Source: Proteles cristata cristata
Lineage: Eukaryota; Chordata; Mammalia; Carnivora; Hyaenidae
Length of the DNA stretch: 64,000 nt
Direction of reading: 5' to 3'
NCBI GenBank assembly: GCA_017311185.1
Contig: JAESUZ010003887.1
Coordinates: 469,521 to 533,520 of the forward strand
The number at the start of each line of letters is the position of its first letter. Positions within the stretch are counted from its first letter, which is position 1. Under the pieces are notes generated by a model, which was not told the origin of the DNA, searched no databases, and saw nothing but the letters and a program-made list of their open reading frames with translations. The position numbers were made by a program, and so were the translations under genes. Shown in pieces: positions 63,165 through 64,000 of this stretch.

Positions 63165-64000
63165 CCCTGCCTCAGGGACCCCAGTCTGAAGGGGGAGACA
63201 CAGTCCTGCCTTCAGGGAGCCCCTGTCTGAGGGGAGACACAGCCCTGCCCTCAGGGAGCCCCAGTCTGAGGGGAGACACAGCCCTGCCTTCAGGGAACCC
63301 CTGTCTGAGGGGAGACACAGCCCTGCCTTCAGGGAACCCCAGTCTGAGGAGGGAGACACAGCCCTGTCCTCAAGGGAGCTCCCGCAGTCTGAGGGGAGAC
63401 ACAGCCCTGCCCTCAGGGAGCCCCAGTCTGAGGGGGAGACACAGCCCTGCCTCAGGAGCCCCAGTCTGAGGGGGGACACAGCCCTGCCCTCAGGAGCCAC
63501 TCTCTGAGGAGACACAGCCCTGCCCTCAAGGAACCCCAGTCTGAGGGGGAGACACAGCCCTGCCTCAGGGAGCCCCAGTCTGAGGGGGGAGACATAGCCA
63601 TGTCAGGGAGCCCCAGTCTGAGGGGGGACACAGCCCTGCCCTAAGGGAGCCACTCTCTGAGGGGAGACACAGCCCTGCCCTCAAGGAACCCCAGTCTGAG
63701 GGGGGAGACACAGCCCTGCCTCTCAGGGAGCCCCAGTCTGAGGGGGAGACACAGCCCTGCCTCAGGGAGCCCCAGTCTGAGGGGGGACACAGCCCTGCCC
63801 TCAGGGAGCCACTCTCTGAGGGAGACACAACCCTGTCCTCAGGGAGCCCCAGTCTGAGGGGGGAGACACAGCCCTGCCCTCAGGGAGCCCCAGTCTGAGG
63901 GGGGAGACACAGCCCTGCCTCAGGGAGCCCCAGTCTGAGGGGGGAGACACAGCCCTGCCCTCAGGGAGCCTCAGTCTGAGGGGAGACAGCCCTGCCCTCA
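63165..64000 (+). repeat. 39-bp minisatellite, 21 units plus partial, runs off the window
   Basis: The unit is CCCTGCCCTCAGGGAGCCCC followed by AGTCTGAGGGGGGAGACACAG, with a mean length of 39.3 bp (36-43, mostly from G-run length). I count 21 full units from 63165 to 63989 and an 11-nt start of a 22nd at 63990. The unit matches the reversed 3' tail of L2 (CCCTGCCCTCAAGGAGCTCA, CAGTCTAGTGGGGGAGACAG). On the minus strand many units stay in frame because 39 is 13 codons, giving periodic SLRAGLCLPSDWG-type text, but there is no gene context. No unique spacers, so not a CRISPR array. Confidence 0.97.

Noticed and set aside
63102..63828. Minus-strand frames with a 13-residue periodic protein pattern
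   Set aside because: The periodicity follows from the 39-bp minisatellite being 13 codons. Units with lengths not divisible by three break the frame, and there is no promoter or splice context.
63165..64000. CRISPR-like regular repetition
   Set aside because: Units are tandem with no unique spacers and no cas-like genes, in a mammalian genome.
1..64000. A previously undescribed gene system
   Set aside because: No cluster of coding sequences, no defence, biosynthetic or mobile coding module and no structured RNA could be recognised on either strand. The content is mammalian non-coding DNA.

Overview
The window is nuclear DNA from a carnivoran mammal, most likely a felid. The evidence is 17 copies of a tRNA-derived SINE with the felid-type body: a head reading GGGGCGCCTGGGTGGCTCAG, the core motifs TCAGGTCATGATCTC and GGGCTCTGTGCTGACAGC, a TC-rich stretch, and an A-rich AATAAATAAAC tail. 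The older layer (L2, MIR, L3/CR1, MLT1-like LTR, hAT fragments) is shared by all placental mammals. There are no prokaryotic features: no operons, no Shine-Dalgarno sites and no CRISPR. Repeat family names come from remembered consensus sequences, not from a database search.

I can support no protein-coding gene. The longest open frames (up to about 216 codons) cross SINEs, L2 pieces, dinucleotide runs or low-complexity tracts and look like chance frames. The window reads as intergenic or deep-intronic sequence. Two splice-bounded segments (61909-62010 and 25065-25173) are kept as low-confidence exon candidates, the first being better. About ten AT-rich, repeat-free blocks with homeodomain, octamer or RUNX-like motifs are marked as possible conserved non-coding elements. 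That is inference from composition only.

Layout. 1-13 kb: unique sequence with seven SINEs, an L2 3' end (3.5-4.0 kb) and several MIRs. 13.6-15.2 kb: a sense L2 copy split by a 5'-inverted L1 with a 12-bp target duplication. 16-18 kb: an old LINE-like repeat broken by a SINE, then a 577-bp solo LTR with TG...CA ends and a 4-bp duplication. 20.9-23.5 kb: a very long antisense L2 copy. 24.7-31 kb: L2, MIR and L3/CR1 pieces and a 131-nt pure pyrimidine tract. 31.5-40 kb: a candidate regulatory block, then many MIRs. 40-44 kb: abutting SINEs and an MLT1-like LTR. 44-50 kb: L3/CR1, L2 and two candidate regulatory blocks. 51-61 kb: the youngest mobile elements, including a SINE inside a SINE and several with perfect target duplications. 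61.5-62.9 kb: candidate regulatory sequence and the better exon candidate. 63.165 kb to the window end: a 39-bp minisatellite with at least 21 units that resembles the antisense 3' tail of an L2 element. A diverged cluster of the same unit lies at 58.68-58.87 kb.

I looked for an undescribed biological system and did not find one. The most interesting observations concern repeat biology: the L2-like minisatellite and its four-unit higher-order pattern, the nested and twin-primed retroposons, and the solo LTR.
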